Assembly: GCA_015075745.1 (NCBI GenBank)
Contig: JABTTW010000001.1
Coordinates: 2,852,001-2,916,000, forward strand
Reading direction: 5' to 3'
DNA: 64,000 nt
DNA from: Planctomycetia bacterium
GTDB taxonomy: Bacteria; Planctomycetota; Phycisphaerae; UBA1845; UTPLA1
This document shows positions 30,941 to 38,858 of this stretch, in pieces. Each line of letters starts with the position of its first letter. Positions within the stretch are counted from its first letter, which is position 1. The notes beneath the pieces are model-generated. The model made no database searches and was not told where the DNA came from. It was given only the letters and a program-made list of their open reading frames with translations. The translations under genes were made by a program, and so were the position numbers.

Positions 30941-32614
30941 ATGAATCAAGAGCGGGCAATTCGCCACTATGTATCCATATTGAGTGTCGCGGTGCTGATG
31001 ACGGGGTGCGGGCGGCCGACGGCGACGTATCCGACGTCGGAATCGCAGACGCCGCTGTTTAGCGGAATGGGCAGTCATGGGCGCATCGTGTCGACGGATG
31101 TGGAACTGGCGCAGAAGTATTTCGATCAGGGGCTGACCTGGGCGTACGCGTTCAATCACGACGAGGCGATCAAGTCGTTTCGCGAGGCGGCGCGACTCGA
31201 TCCGAAATGCGCGATGGCGTACTGGGGGATCGCGCTGTGCAACGGGCCGCACATCAACAATCCGGTGATGACGCCGGAGCAGTCGAAGGCGGCGTGGGAG
31301 GCGATTGAGAAGGCGACGGCGCTGATCGGGCATGCGAGTGAGACGGAGGCGGCGCTGATCGGGGCGCTGACCAAGCGGTATGCGAAGGAGGCGCCGGAAG
31401 ATCGGAGGGAGCTGGATGAGGCGTATGCGGCGGCGATGGAGGAGGTTTATGCGTCCAACAAGGAGGACACCGACATCGCATGTTTGTATGCCGAGTCGCT
31501 GATGGATTTGCAGCCGTGGGACCTTTGGGCGGCGGACGGCGCTGCGAAGGGACGGACGAACGAGATACTGGCGGTGCTGGAGGGCGTGATGGAGCGCGAC
31601 TCCAAGCATCCGGGGGCGTGTCATCTTTACATTCACGCGGTGGAGGCATCGCCGGGGCCGGAGCGGGCGAATGCGGCGGCGGACGTGCTGCGCAGGGGCG
31701 TGCCGATCTCGGGGCATCTGGTGCACATGCCGTCGCACATCGATGTTCAGACGGGCCGTTGGGCGATGGCGTCGGATCAGAATGTGGCGGCGATCAAGGC
31801 GGACATAGCGTATCGCAAGGTTTCGCCGAAGCAGGGCTTTAACAGCGTATACATGGCGCACAATCATCACTTTCTGGCGTTTTCATCGATGATGGAGGGA
31901 CGGCGAAACGCGGCGCTGGCGGCGGCGAAGGAGATGATCGCGGGCGTGCCGCCGGAATTTCTGAATGAGCAGCCGCAATTCATCGATCCGTTCATGATGA
32001 TCGTGCACGACGTTCACAAGCGGTTTGGCGAATGGGATGCGATTTTGAAATTGCCTGAACCGGACGCGAGATTGCCGGTGACGGTGGCGATGCACTATTT
32101 TTCGCGCGGGATCGCGTATGCGGCGAAGGGGGATACGGGTACGGCGCGGCAGGAGCAGGGGAAGTTCCGTGAGGCGGTGAAGCGCGTGCCTGAGGACCGG
32201 GTGTTGATGATCAACCCGGCGCACAAGGTGCTGGCGGTTGCGGAGCATATGCTGGAGGGGGAGATCGCTTTTCACGAGGGGAAGATTGAAGAGTCGGTGT
32301 CGACGTTGCGGCAGGGCATCGAGATTGAGGACACGCTTCTGTACATGGAGCCGCCGGAGTGGATTCAGTCGATTCGTCACACGCTGGGCGCGGTGCTGGT
32401 GCATGAGAAGCGGTTTGCCGAGGCGGAAGCGGTTTATCGGCAGGACCTGAGGAACTGGCCGGAGAATCCGTGGTCGCTGTTGGGATTGGCGAAGAGCCTC
32501 GGCGGGCAGGGCAAGACGGCGGAGGCGGATGAGGCGCAGAAGCGATTTGAGAAGGCGTGGGCGCGGGCGGATGTGAAGATCGCTTCGAGCTGTCTGTGCG
32601 TGCCGGGGCAGTGA
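30941..32614 (+). CDS. Tetratricopeptide-repeat lipoprotein
   Basis: A 557-residue exported protein with a signal peptide and lipobox (VAVLMTGC at about residue 22). TPR-like helical pairs run throughout, for example GLTWAYAFNHDEAIKSFREA (about 65-84), and in the last 150 residues (LVHEKRFAEAEAVYRQDLRN, LGLAKSLGGQGKTAEADEAQ). The middle, with HLYIHAVEASPGPERA and HLVHMPSHIDVQTGRW, is conserved in a family of uncharacterised TPR proteins of about 550 residues. It is probably a periplasmic protein-interaction scaffold. aggaaggag lies just before the ATG, and a promoter is at 30870-30900. Confidence 0.82.
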   Translation: MNQERAIRHYVSILSVAVLMTGCGRPTATYPTSESQTPLFSGMGSHGRIVSTDVELAQKYFDQGLTWAYAFNHDEAIKSFREAARLDPKCAMAYWGIALCNGPHINNPVMTPEQSKAAWEAIEKATALIGHASETEAALIGALTKRYAKEAPEDRRELDEAYAAAMEEVYASNKEDTDIACLYAESLMDLQPWDLWAADGAAKGRTNEILAVLEGVMERDSKHPGACHLYIHAVEASPGPERANAAADVLRRGVPISGHLVHMPSHIDVQTGRWAMASDQNVAAIKADIAYRKVSPKQGFNSVYMAHNHHFLAFSSMMEGRRNAALAAAKEMIAGVPPEFLNEQPQFIDPFMMIVHDVHKRFGEWDAILKLPEPDARLPVTVAMHYFSRGIAYAAKGDTGTARQEQGKFREAVKRVPEDRVLMINPAHKVLAVAEHMLEGEIAFHEGKIEESVSTLRQGIEIEDTLLYMEPPEWIQSIRHTLGAVLVHEKRFAEAEAVYRQDLRNWPENPWSLLGLAKSLGGQGKTAEADEAQKRFEKAWARADVKIASSCLCVPGQ

Positions 32615-33312
32615 CCTGCCAATGTCTTGTCGGGCCAGCGGCGGCGCGGTCGTCGCGAGTGATGTCTTAATGCCACGTCTTTTTTGACTGGACGACGCGC
32701 GCGATGTCCATCGGGGACGCGTCGTTGTAATCCGCAAGGTCTCCCTAATTGCCTCGGGACCGAGAAAAAGCAGCCGGCACTTCAGTCCTTCGCGATTTGA
32801 GCCGGTTGCTTTCGGGGTCTGCGGTCCGGCACTCCTCCTGCCCATCAGAACTTCCGGAGAGAGGCACCGACCGTGACCCGGACGGGGTAGAATCGTGAGA
32901 GGGAGGGGAGTCCGATGATGATTGCCGCAGCCGATTTCTTGACAAACGAGTTTCGCAAGCGAGCGAAGATCTTTGTGCTGACGCTGTTTACCTATGCGGC
33001 GTTGTGTTAGGCGGCGCGGCAGGTCCCATTCGCTGGTGACCGTGCGAATCCGGTCGTTTGACACGCGATTACCCACGCATCCGCCGCTCATGGTTCAAGT
33101 CTGGCCGAAATAGGACCTTCCCGCCGGTTTTAGCGCAAATCTCGAACAGTCACCCGATCGGGTGAATCTCAGGTAAAAGCTCGAAAACGCTTGTGTCCGA
33201 CGGTGCGTTTGCTGTCAGATACTCCGTGGAGCAGGAACTTTTTCCGCCGGATGCTGCTGCGTGGGAGCGTCCCGGAAATGGAAGCAACAGCGCTCAGTCA
33301 TGGAGTAGGGAA
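32615..33312. other. ~700-base intergenic region with one possible small gene
   Basis: Apart from the possible 31-codon gene at 32915-33010, I see no gene, RNA or strong repeat. The long Arg/Leu-rich frame on - over this area is a shadow of the TPR gene and runs on by chance. Confidence 0.5.
32915..33010 (+). CDS. Possible 31-residue peptide or gene remnant
   Basis: The frame begins MMIAAADFLTNEFRKRAKIF and ends FTYAALC. A purine-rich gagggaggggag lies 5-6 bases before the ATG. The charged helix then hydrophobic segment could be a small membrane peptide or the 5' remnant of a larger gene. Support is only the ribosome site and composition. Confidence 0.3.
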   Translation: MMIAAADFLTNEFRKRAKIFVLTLFTYAALC

Positions 33313-34101
33313 ATGAATCGTTTCATCTTGAACGCGATGGTTCTGTCACTGCTGGCGGTTTCGGCGCCGGCGATGGCTGACCTCATCATCGATGCCGGCG
33401 AGCCGACGATGACGCGGCATTTTGAGTTTGGCGCGACGAGCACGGGGAGCCCACGTGCAGCGGGCGATCCGTACTCCAACATCGATACTTTTTCGGGGTC
33501 GGGTGTGGCGAACGGCGGCGCGGCCACGGTGTCGGGCCTGCTGACGACGCGATATCTCGCGGACGATTTGAATCCCGGTCTGGCATACGCGGGCGTGGGG
33601 ATTACTCGGTTTGACTGGTGCGTCGCGAACTTCAACGCGAGTGCGACGACGGCGCGGATGCGGGTTCGCTTTCACCAGGACGACATTGGCGCGGGGCCTG
33701 GTACTTACACGACGGGATTCAGCTTTACGGCCACGGCCATTCCGGTGGGCGTATCTTGCTTCTTCTTCGACAATGTGAATCCGTTCATGACCATCCCCGC
33801 GAACGGCAGGCTTTGGGCGGGCATCACCTTTGACAACTCCGGCGCGGCCGGGGCCACGGCTGCTTTGTATAACAACCTGGGAATGGGTCTCTTCGATCCG
33901 CCGACACAGGGCACGAGTCTGGACAAAGACTTCCTGACAACGGCCGCCAGCGTCGGCAATGTCCAGAATCCGGTTGGATCGGTTCGAACGTCACCGTACG
34001 CTCCGCTGAATGCCAACCACGGCTGGCGGCTTGTGCCGGAGCCTTCGAGCATCAGCCTGCTGGCCGTTGGGGCACTCGCACTCATCCGGCGACGCCGATA
34101 G
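33313..34101 (+). CDS. PEP-CTERM sorting domain protein
   Basis: A 262-residue secreted protein with a signal peptide (ending APAMA, about residue 22), a beta-rich middle, and the PEP-CTERM tail VPEPSSISLLAVGALALIRR at the C-terminus. The tail should be recognised by an exosortase and the protein sent to the surface or extracellular matrix. No exosortase gene is in the window. GGAG lies 7 bases before the ATG at 33313. A strong intrinsic terminator follows at 34151. Confidence 0.88.
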   Translation: MNRFILNAMVLSLLAVSAPAMADLIIDAGEPTMTRHFEFGATSTGSPRAAGDPYSNIDTFSGSGVANGGAATVSGLLTTRYLADDLNPGLAYAGVGITRFDWCVANFNASATTARMRVRFHQDDIGAGPGTYTTGFSFTATAIPVGVSCFFFDNVNPFMTIPANGRLWAGITFDNSGAAGATAALYNNLGMGLFDPPTQGTSLDKDFLTTAASVGNVQNPVGSVRTSPYAPLNANHGWRLVPEPSSISLLAVGALALIRRRR

Positions 34102-34150
34102 GATTGGTTTAGCTGCTCGCTCGCAATCGTTATATCGTGCGTCAAACAGG

Positions 34151-34186
34151 AGAGACGTCGCCCCGCGCGACGTCTCTTTTTTTTTT
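34151..34186 (+). terminator. Intrinsic terminator after the PEP-CTERM gene
   Basis: An 11-bp perfect stem AGAGACGTCGC / GCGACGTCTCT with a 5-base loop, followed by nine more T residues. It is the clearest rho-independent terminator in the window. Confidence 0.9.
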
Positions 34187-34261
34187 GTGATCGCCAATGA
34201 ATGAGTCGGCGCCTGGCGGAGGACGTGCTGATCACGGCGAGCGCCGGCGGGGGAGAATCGA

Positions 34262-34771
34262 TCAGGGCTTGCGGCTCCGACCGCGGGCGGCGGCGGCCCT
34301 CATGCCGATGGGGCAGGCCTTCACGCAGGCTTCGCAGAGGCCCATGATGGCGAAGCGGTGCGAGAGGGAGTGGAACTTGTGGGCGGCGGCGATGAGGGTT
34401 CGCAGGCGGGTGACCTCGGCGGCGTCGAACTCGATGATGCGGCCGCAGCGGCGGCAGACCATGTGGTCGTGCGGGTCCTGGCCGTAGGTGTGCTCGTAGT
34501 GGACCTGCTTGTTTGAGAAATGCACCTCTTTGACGATTCCGCAGGCGACGAGGAGCTTGAGGGAGCGGTAGATGGTCGCCTTGCCGACGCGGGGGCCGGT
34601 CTGGCGCATGTCGAGGAGGAGTTGCTCGGCCTCGAAATGCTCGTCGGTCTTCATGACGGCGCGGAGGATGTCGCGGCGCTCGACGGTGTACTTGAGGCCG
34701 CGGTCGCGGAGGTATTCGCGGAAGACGTGCTCGGCGGTCTCTATGACGTTGTCGCTGACGGCTCGGGCCAT
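34262..34771 (-). CDS. fur: Fur family metal-responsive regulator
   Basis: A 169-residue winged-helix repressor. DNA-binding part: LKYTVERRDILRAVMKTDEH, then GKATIYRSLKLLVACGIVKE (about 63-82). Metal-binding and dimer part: HYEHTYGQDPHDHMVCRRCG (about 91-110) and a second CxxC, GLCEACVKAC, near 144-153. The HDHxxCxxCG motif and second CxxC give the structural zinc site. Whether it senses iron, zinc or peroxide is not certain; a Fur/PerR/Zur split cannot be made by eye. The C-terminus is basic. Confidence 0.9.
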   Translation of the reverse strand: MARAVSDNVIETAEHVFREYLRDRGLKYTVERRDILRAVMKTDEHFEAEQLLLDMRQTGPRVGKATIYRSLKLLVACGIVKEVHFSNKQVHYEHTYGQDPHDHMVCRRCGRIIEFDAAEVTRLRTLIAAAHKFHSLSHRFAIMGLCEACVKACPIGMRAAAARGRSRKP

Positions 34772-34877
34772 GATCGGGCTCTTTTCGTGCTTGAGGGAGG
34801 ACGTTTGCAGCGGGCATGCTGACGCCCTGCGTCAATCTATCGCGCGCGGTGGAGAATGTCCAAGTTGACCGGCCTGC

Positions 34878-34906
34878 TTGGGACGCGGGGCGAGGGGGCC
34901 TACAAT
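34878..34906 (+). promoter_or_regulatory. Promoter of the ferredoxin gene, apparently leaderless
   Basis: TTGGGA at 34878-34883, a 17-base spacer, and TACAAT at 34901-34906. The ATG at 34914 is 7 bases beyond the -10, where transcription should begin; no ribosome site is visible. Confidence 0.55.
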
Positions 34907-34913
34907 TCGACTG

Positions 34914-35531
34914 ATGGCCGAACAGGACGAACAATTGAACGAGATGGATCCACATGACCGGCGGCGGTTCTTCCGGGCGGGGCTTTCCCGGCTGCTGAGG
35001 CCGGTGGCGGGATTCATTGAGAAGAAGCTGCCGATCTTGCCGTATGCGGGCGAGCGGATGCTTCGACCGCCGGGGGCGATTGAGGAGCGGGACTTTCTGG
35101 AGACGTGCTTTCGGTGCGGGTCATGCGTGGATGCGTGCCCGGCGAATTCGATCGTGGCGATTGCGTCTTCGGACGAGCGGCTGAACGGAACGCCGCAGGT
35201 CGACCCAGCGGTTCAGGCGTGCGTGATCTGCGACGAGCTGGCGTGCATGAAGGCGTGCCCGAGCGGGGCGTTGAAGCTGGTGGACCGGTTTGAGATTCGG
35301 ATGGGGCTGGCGGTGGTGGATTACGAGGTGTGCGTTCGAACGGCGGGGGAGGATTGCCGGATTTGCGTGGAGCGCTGCCCGTTGGGTGAGACGGCGATTG
35401 GGATTGATGATGAGGGACGGGTCGTCGTTGTCGATCCGGGGGCGACGGGTCGCGGGTGCACGGGGTGCGGGGTTTGCGAGCAGTATTGTCCGACGAGGCC
35501 GATGCGGGCGATTCGGATTGATGCTGTTTAA
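34914..35531 (+). CDS. Poly-4Fe-4S ferredoxin-type protein (NapG/MauM-like)
   Basis: A 205-residue iron-sulfur protein. Cysteine clusters are CFRCGSCVDACP (about 56-67), CVICDELACMKACP (about 89-102), CVRTAGEDCRICVERCP (about 124-140) and CTGCGVCEQYCP (about 170-181). This gives about four [4Fe-4S] sites, as in NapG/MauM-type electron-transfer proteins. The N-terminus (DRRRFFRAGLSRLL) resembles a degenerate twin-arginine region, but no clear hydrophobic signal follows. Electron donor and acceptor are unknown; no reductase is adjacent. The promoter suggests a leaderless transcript. Confidence 0.85.
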   Translation: MAEQDEQLNEMDPHDRRRFFRAGLSRLLRPVAGFIEKKLPILPYAGERMLRPPGAIEERDFLETCFRCGSCVDACPANSIVAIASSDERLNGTPQVDPAVQACVICDELACMKACPSGALKLVDRFEIRMGLAVVDYEVCVRTAGEDCRICVERCPLGETAIGIDDEGRVVVVDPGATGRGCTGCGVCEQYCPTRPMRAIRIDAV

Positions 35532-35615
35532 GGCACGCCGGTTGATACTACGATCAGTATGTTGCGTTTGAGGACTGTTCCGCCGGGAGTTAATTTCGTC
35601 AGACAGCGCTCCGTC

Positions 35616-35700
35616 GCCCCATTCGGGGCTCAGTGAATCCGGCCTCACGCCATCCCACGGGCTGGCGCCCGTGGCTACGTTCCTGTGCCCCTACCGGGGC
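35616..35700. repeat. Three adjacent palindromes beside the IS630 element
   Basis: GCCCCattcGGGGC (35616-35629), CCACGGGCtggcGCCCGTGG (35655-35674) and GCCCCtaccGGGGC (35687-35700). They form a composite of short hairpins of the kind common in planctomycete intergenic regions. No T-run follows. Confidence 0.7.
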
Positions 35701-35792
35701 ATACGAGTCAAAGCCTGAGAACACCCAGGGCGCAGAACTTAGTTCCATCGTTCGGCGACGATTCACACCAAGAGCAACTTAATGGAACCTGA

Positions 35793-36374
35793 CTAGAGCG
35801 TTTTGCGCTTTTCTGTAGCGACTCCGCAGTGCGTGAAGTAGCCCAATGCATCTGAGGGGCTGATCGCGGCGATGGCCTTTGCCATTCCGGTGCATAGTTC
35901 CTCAAAGTTTCTGGCGGCCGCGGTGCGCAGAATCTGTTTGGCCTTTGACCACATCATCTCGATCGGGTTGAAGTCGGGCGAGTACGGGGGCAGGAATGCC
36001 ACGTGCGCGCCGACGGCAGCGATGGCTTCGTGTGCACCGACGGCCTGATGAGATGCCAGATTGTCCATGACCACAATGTCGCCGGGCTGCAGGGCCGGAG
36101 CCAGAACCTGGCGGACGTATTCGGTGAATGAGGCGCTGTCGATGGCACCGGACAAGATCATCGGGGCAATGGCGCCGCGAAGGCGCAATCCGCAGAGCAT
36201 GGTCGTGGTTTGCCATCGTCCATAAGGGGCGTGGGCTTTGACCCGCTGACCGCGCAGCGCTCGGCCGCGCAGGCGCGTCAGATTGGTCTTCGCTGAACTT
36301 TCGTCAATGAATACAAGGCGATCGGGATCGAGGCCTCCTAATTGCCGACGCCAGTGTTCACGCTGAATTCTCAC
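35793..36374 (-). CDS. IS630 transposase, DDE domain (orfB)
   Basis: A 193-residue catalytic part. Acidic residues are visible in RLVFIDESSAKTNLTRLRGR, GDIVVMDNLASHQ and PPYSPDFNPIEMMWSKAK, the D-D-E set of IS630/Tc1. It is probably made only as a -1 fusion with the upstream frame: reading AAAAAAAA at 36409-36416 shifts to KKSLFADEQNRPDVRIQ, the expected family sequence. Its TAG stop uses the TA target duplication plus one flanking base, so the host flank supplies the stop. Confidence 0.9.
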   Translation of the reverse strand: MRIQREHWRRQLGGLDPDRLVFIDESSAKTNLTRLRGRALRGQRVKAHAPYGRWQTTTMLCGLRLRGAIAPMILSGAIDSASFTEYVRQVLAPALQPGDIVVMDNLASHQAVGAHEAIAAVGAHVAFLPPYSPDFNPIEMMWSKAKQILRTAAARNFEELCTGMAKAIAAISPSDALGYFTHCGVATEKRKTL

Positions 36375-36814
36375 ATCCGGGCGGTTCTGCTCATCCGCGA
36401 AGAGCGACTTTTTTTTAGCGACAGCTTCATCTTGCGGAGCGAGCGGCAGAGATGTCCCAGGGTGATCTTCAGGCCCAGCCGGTCGCGGAGTTCCGCCAAC
36501 GTCGCATCAGGTTGCGCCTCCACCAGCTTGCGGAGTCGCTCTTTCCGAGATTCATTTAGTCGGGGGATCGGTCCCGTGCGATGCGGAAGCGGCGCGATCG
36601 TCCCCAACTCGCGACGCCGCTGCTTGAGTCGTCGAACCCAGGCTGGCGACACATCGAACGACTTTGCAACCGGAGTAGTCCCGTGCCCGGCATCGCACGC
36701 TGCCAGCACCCGCCTGCGCAAATCCATCGAATAGGCTTCCATGCCAAAGTACTCCTTTGGCAATGAGCCTAACCCCTAGTGCACTATGGCGCTAGAGGAA
36801 CGCGCAATCCGCTC
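35796..36814 (-). mobile_element. IS630-family insertion sequence with TA target duplication
   Basis: A 1019-bp element between TA dinucleotides at 35794-35795 and 36815-36816. Terminal inverted repeats: left GAGCGTTTTGCGCTTTTCTG..TAGCG, right read inward GAGCGGATTGCGCGTTCCTC..TAGCG. The transposase is split over two overlapping frames joined by a run of eight A. It lies 9 bases beyond the sppA stop codon. Confidence 0.9.
36371..36742 (-). CDS. IS630 transposase, helix-turn-helix domain (orfA)
   Basis: A 123-residue DNA-binding part with the family N-terminus YSMDLRRRVLAACDAGHGTT, then VAKSFDVSPAWVRRLKQRRR, and a second helical domain (DATLAELRDRLGLKIT). AAAGGAG nine bases before the ATG at 36742 sets the start; a TTG at 36763 is less likely. 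The frame ends shortly after the A8 slippery run (36409-36416) unless ribosomes slip by -1 into orfB. Confidence 0.88.
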   Translation of the reverse strand: MEAYSMDLRRRVLAACDAGHGTTPVAKSFDVSPAWVRRLKQRRRELGTIAPLPHRTGPIPRLNESRKERLRKLVEAQPDATLAELRDRLGLKITLGHLCRSLRKMKLSLKKSRSSRMSRTARM

Positions 36815-36823
36815 TAGGTTAAC

Positions 36824-38797
36824 CTATCGCGCCGGGCCGCTGATTGGCAGGGGCAGCTTCGGGGCGGCGAAGGCGCTCATCAGGTCGAATGGGGTCATTC
36901 GGGCGGCGGCCGGTCCGTAGAGGAGATCGGCGTCGGGGATTGCCATCCAGCAGAGCGGGGCGGTGCTCGTGCCGAAGAAGCGCACCTGGCTGTCGAAGCT
37001 GATGATGGGCGTAGGCGTCTGGGCCATGGCCGCGACCTGGCTCATCATGTTGACGCCGGCGAGGGTCTCGAAGAATTCACCGAAGGTGGCCGGGCGCGGA
37101 TAGTCGACGAGCTTGATCTCGGCGCTGGGCGGAATGTTGGCGAATTCTCGTGCCGCGGTGATGGCATCGTCGAGGCCGCCGAGGCGATCGACGAGGCCGA
37201 CCTCCAGGGCCTGGCGGCCGGTGTAGATGCGTCCCTCGGCGAGCTTGCGCACTTCGTTCTTGGGCATCTTGCGGCCGTCGGCGACGCGATCGAGAAAGAC
37301 TTCGTAGAAGTCGAGGATGTACTTCTGGAGGAAGTCGCGATCTTCGGGCAGCATGCCGCGGAAGCCGGCGCCGAAGAGGGCGCGGGCGCCGCGGGTCATC
37401 TCGTGGACGTTGATGTCACTGCGATTGAGGGCCGAGGCCTGGTTGGCGAGAATGGCCAGGACGCCGATGGAGCCGGTGATGGTCGTCGGCTCGGAGTAGA
37501 TCAACCTGCCCGGGCAGGCGATGTAGTAACCGCCGGAGCCTGCGACGGTGCCCATGCTGACGACGAGGGGCTTCTCCTCGTCGAGCTGCTTGAGCTTCTT
37601 CCAGATGATGTCGGAGGCGTAGCCGCTGCCGCCGGGGCTGTCGATTCGCAGGACGACGGCCTTGATGGTCTTGTTCTTGCGGATTTCCTCGATGGTTTTG
37701 ACGAAGTCGTCGCGCATGATGAGCATCGACGAGTAGCCGGCGCCGAGGCTCATGTCGACGATGGGTCCGCGGGCATTGAGGACGGCGATCTTGGGGCCGA
37801 CTTCCTTGTACTTCTCCTGGGCCTTTTCGATTTCCTTGCCCCAGGCGCTGAGCAGGTCCTGAAGCGAGGTGACGTTTGAGAAGACTGAGTCGTATTCGGC
37901 GACCTTCTTGAACTTGAGCTTCTTGGCGACGCGCTCGGCGAAATCGTCGTAGTAGGCGATGGTGTCAACGAGGCCGCGATTTTTGGCCTCTTCGGCGTTG
38001 AAGAGGGCGATGTCGATGGCGTCCTTCACCTTTTGGGGCTCCATCTTGCGGCCTTCGGCGATGATGTTGACATAGTCGCCGTACCAACCGTCGAGGATCT
38101 CGCCGAATTCCTGTTTGAAATACTTGTTCGGTTCGCGCTGGTTCATGAAGCCGGGGTACTTGAAGCGACCGGCGGTGATGACGTCGTATTCGACGCCCAT
38201 CATCTGGTAGTAGCCGCGCATGAAACCGAAGACGCGGCCGAGGCCGGGGATGGCCAGCGAGCCGGTGGGGGCGGCGCCGATCTCATCGGCTTCGCAGGCG
38301 AGGAGGTAGCTCATGGGATCGCCGCCGCTTAGATAGGCGATGACCTTCTTGCCCTCGCTGCGCATGCGGCTGACGGCGGCGCGCAGCTCCTCGACGTCGG
38401 GCAGGGCGAGGTTGACGCCGTCGAGATTGAGAAGGACGGCGCCGACTTCGTCGTCGTCGCGCCACTTGTCAAACTGATCGGCGAGCTCGCGCACGGTGCG
38501 GGTCTTGCCGGGCAGGGGGATGTTGAGCATTTTCGCGGCGATGAGGTTCTGATCGATCTTGACCTCGATCAGCTTCTTGATGGGGCTTTTCTTTTCCTTC
38601 CTGGGCTTCTTCTTGTCGGCGGAGTCGGTTGCATCGTCCGCATCGTCGTCGTCGGACGTCTTCTTCGACTCGGCCTTGGACGACTTCTTGTCCTTGTCGT
38701 CGCCGCCGCGATCCCAGGCCCGAGCCTGCGGGGGGAACATGCCGACCACGGAAAGTGCAAACAGTGCCGCAAAAGATGCCATTAGATTTCGTCGCAT
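36824..38797 (-). CDS. sppA: Signal peptide peptidase SppA (67K-type)
   Basis: A 657-residue membrane-bound serine protease of family S49 that degrades cleaved signal peptides. A signal/anchor helix at the N-terminus is followed by an acidic, Lys-rich linker, then two S49 domains. The N-terminal domain holds the catalytic Lys in VITAGRFKYPGF. The C-terminal domain has IDSPGGSGYASDIIWKKL and the nucleophile Ser in GTVAGSGGYYIACPG, followed by TTITGSIGV. The two-domain layout matches E. coli SppA. GAGGAG with a 7-base spacer selects ATG 38797. An acidic secreted-protein gene is just upstream. Confidence 0.93.
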   Translation of the reverse strand: MRRNLMASFAALFALSVVGMFPPQARAWDRGGDDKDKKSSKAESKKTSDDDDADDATDSADKKKPRKEKKSPIKKLIEVKIDQNLIAAKMLNIPLPGKTRTVRELADQFDKWRDDDEVGAVLLNLDGVNLALPDVEELRAAVSRMRSEGKKVIAYLSGGDPMSYLLACEADEIGAAPTGSLAIPGLGRVFGFMRGYYQMMGVEYDVITAGRFKYPGFMNQREPNKYFKQEFGEILDGWYGDYVNIIAEGRKMEPQKVKDAIDIALFNAEEAKNRGLVDTIAYYDDFAERVAKKLKFKKVAEYDSVFSNVTSLQDLLSAWGKEIEKAQEKYKEVGPKIAVLNARGPIVDMSLGAGYSSMLIMRDDFVKTIEEIRKNKTIKAVVLRIDSPGGSGYASDIIWKKLKQLDEEKPLVVSMGTVAGSGGYYIACPGRLIYSEPTTITGSIGVLAILANQASALNRSDINVHEMTRGARALFGAGFRGMLPEDRDFLQKYILDFYEVFLDRVADGRKMPKNEVRKLAEGRIYTGRQALEVGLVDRLGGLDDAITAAREFANIPPSAEIKLVDYPRPATFGEFFETLAGVNMMSQVAAMAQTPTPIISFDSQVRFFGTSTAPLCWMAIPDADLLYGPAAARMTPFDLMSAFAAPKLPLPISGPAR

Positions 38798-38858
38798 GAC
38801 CACACTCCTCTATCCTGAAACACGCTTCGTGCTACCTTCATCGTCGGCGGCCGGTGAA

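Noticed and set aside
30700..30942. Possible toxin gene paired with the YgiT-type protein
   Set aside because: No DUF4258 or MqsR motif is visible, and the frame includes an intergenic palindromic repeat.
31883..33091. A 402-codon Arg/Leu/His-rich frame on - over the TPR gene end and the following gap
   Set aside because: It is a shadow of the TPR gene that runs into intergenic DNA; no ribosome site or domain.
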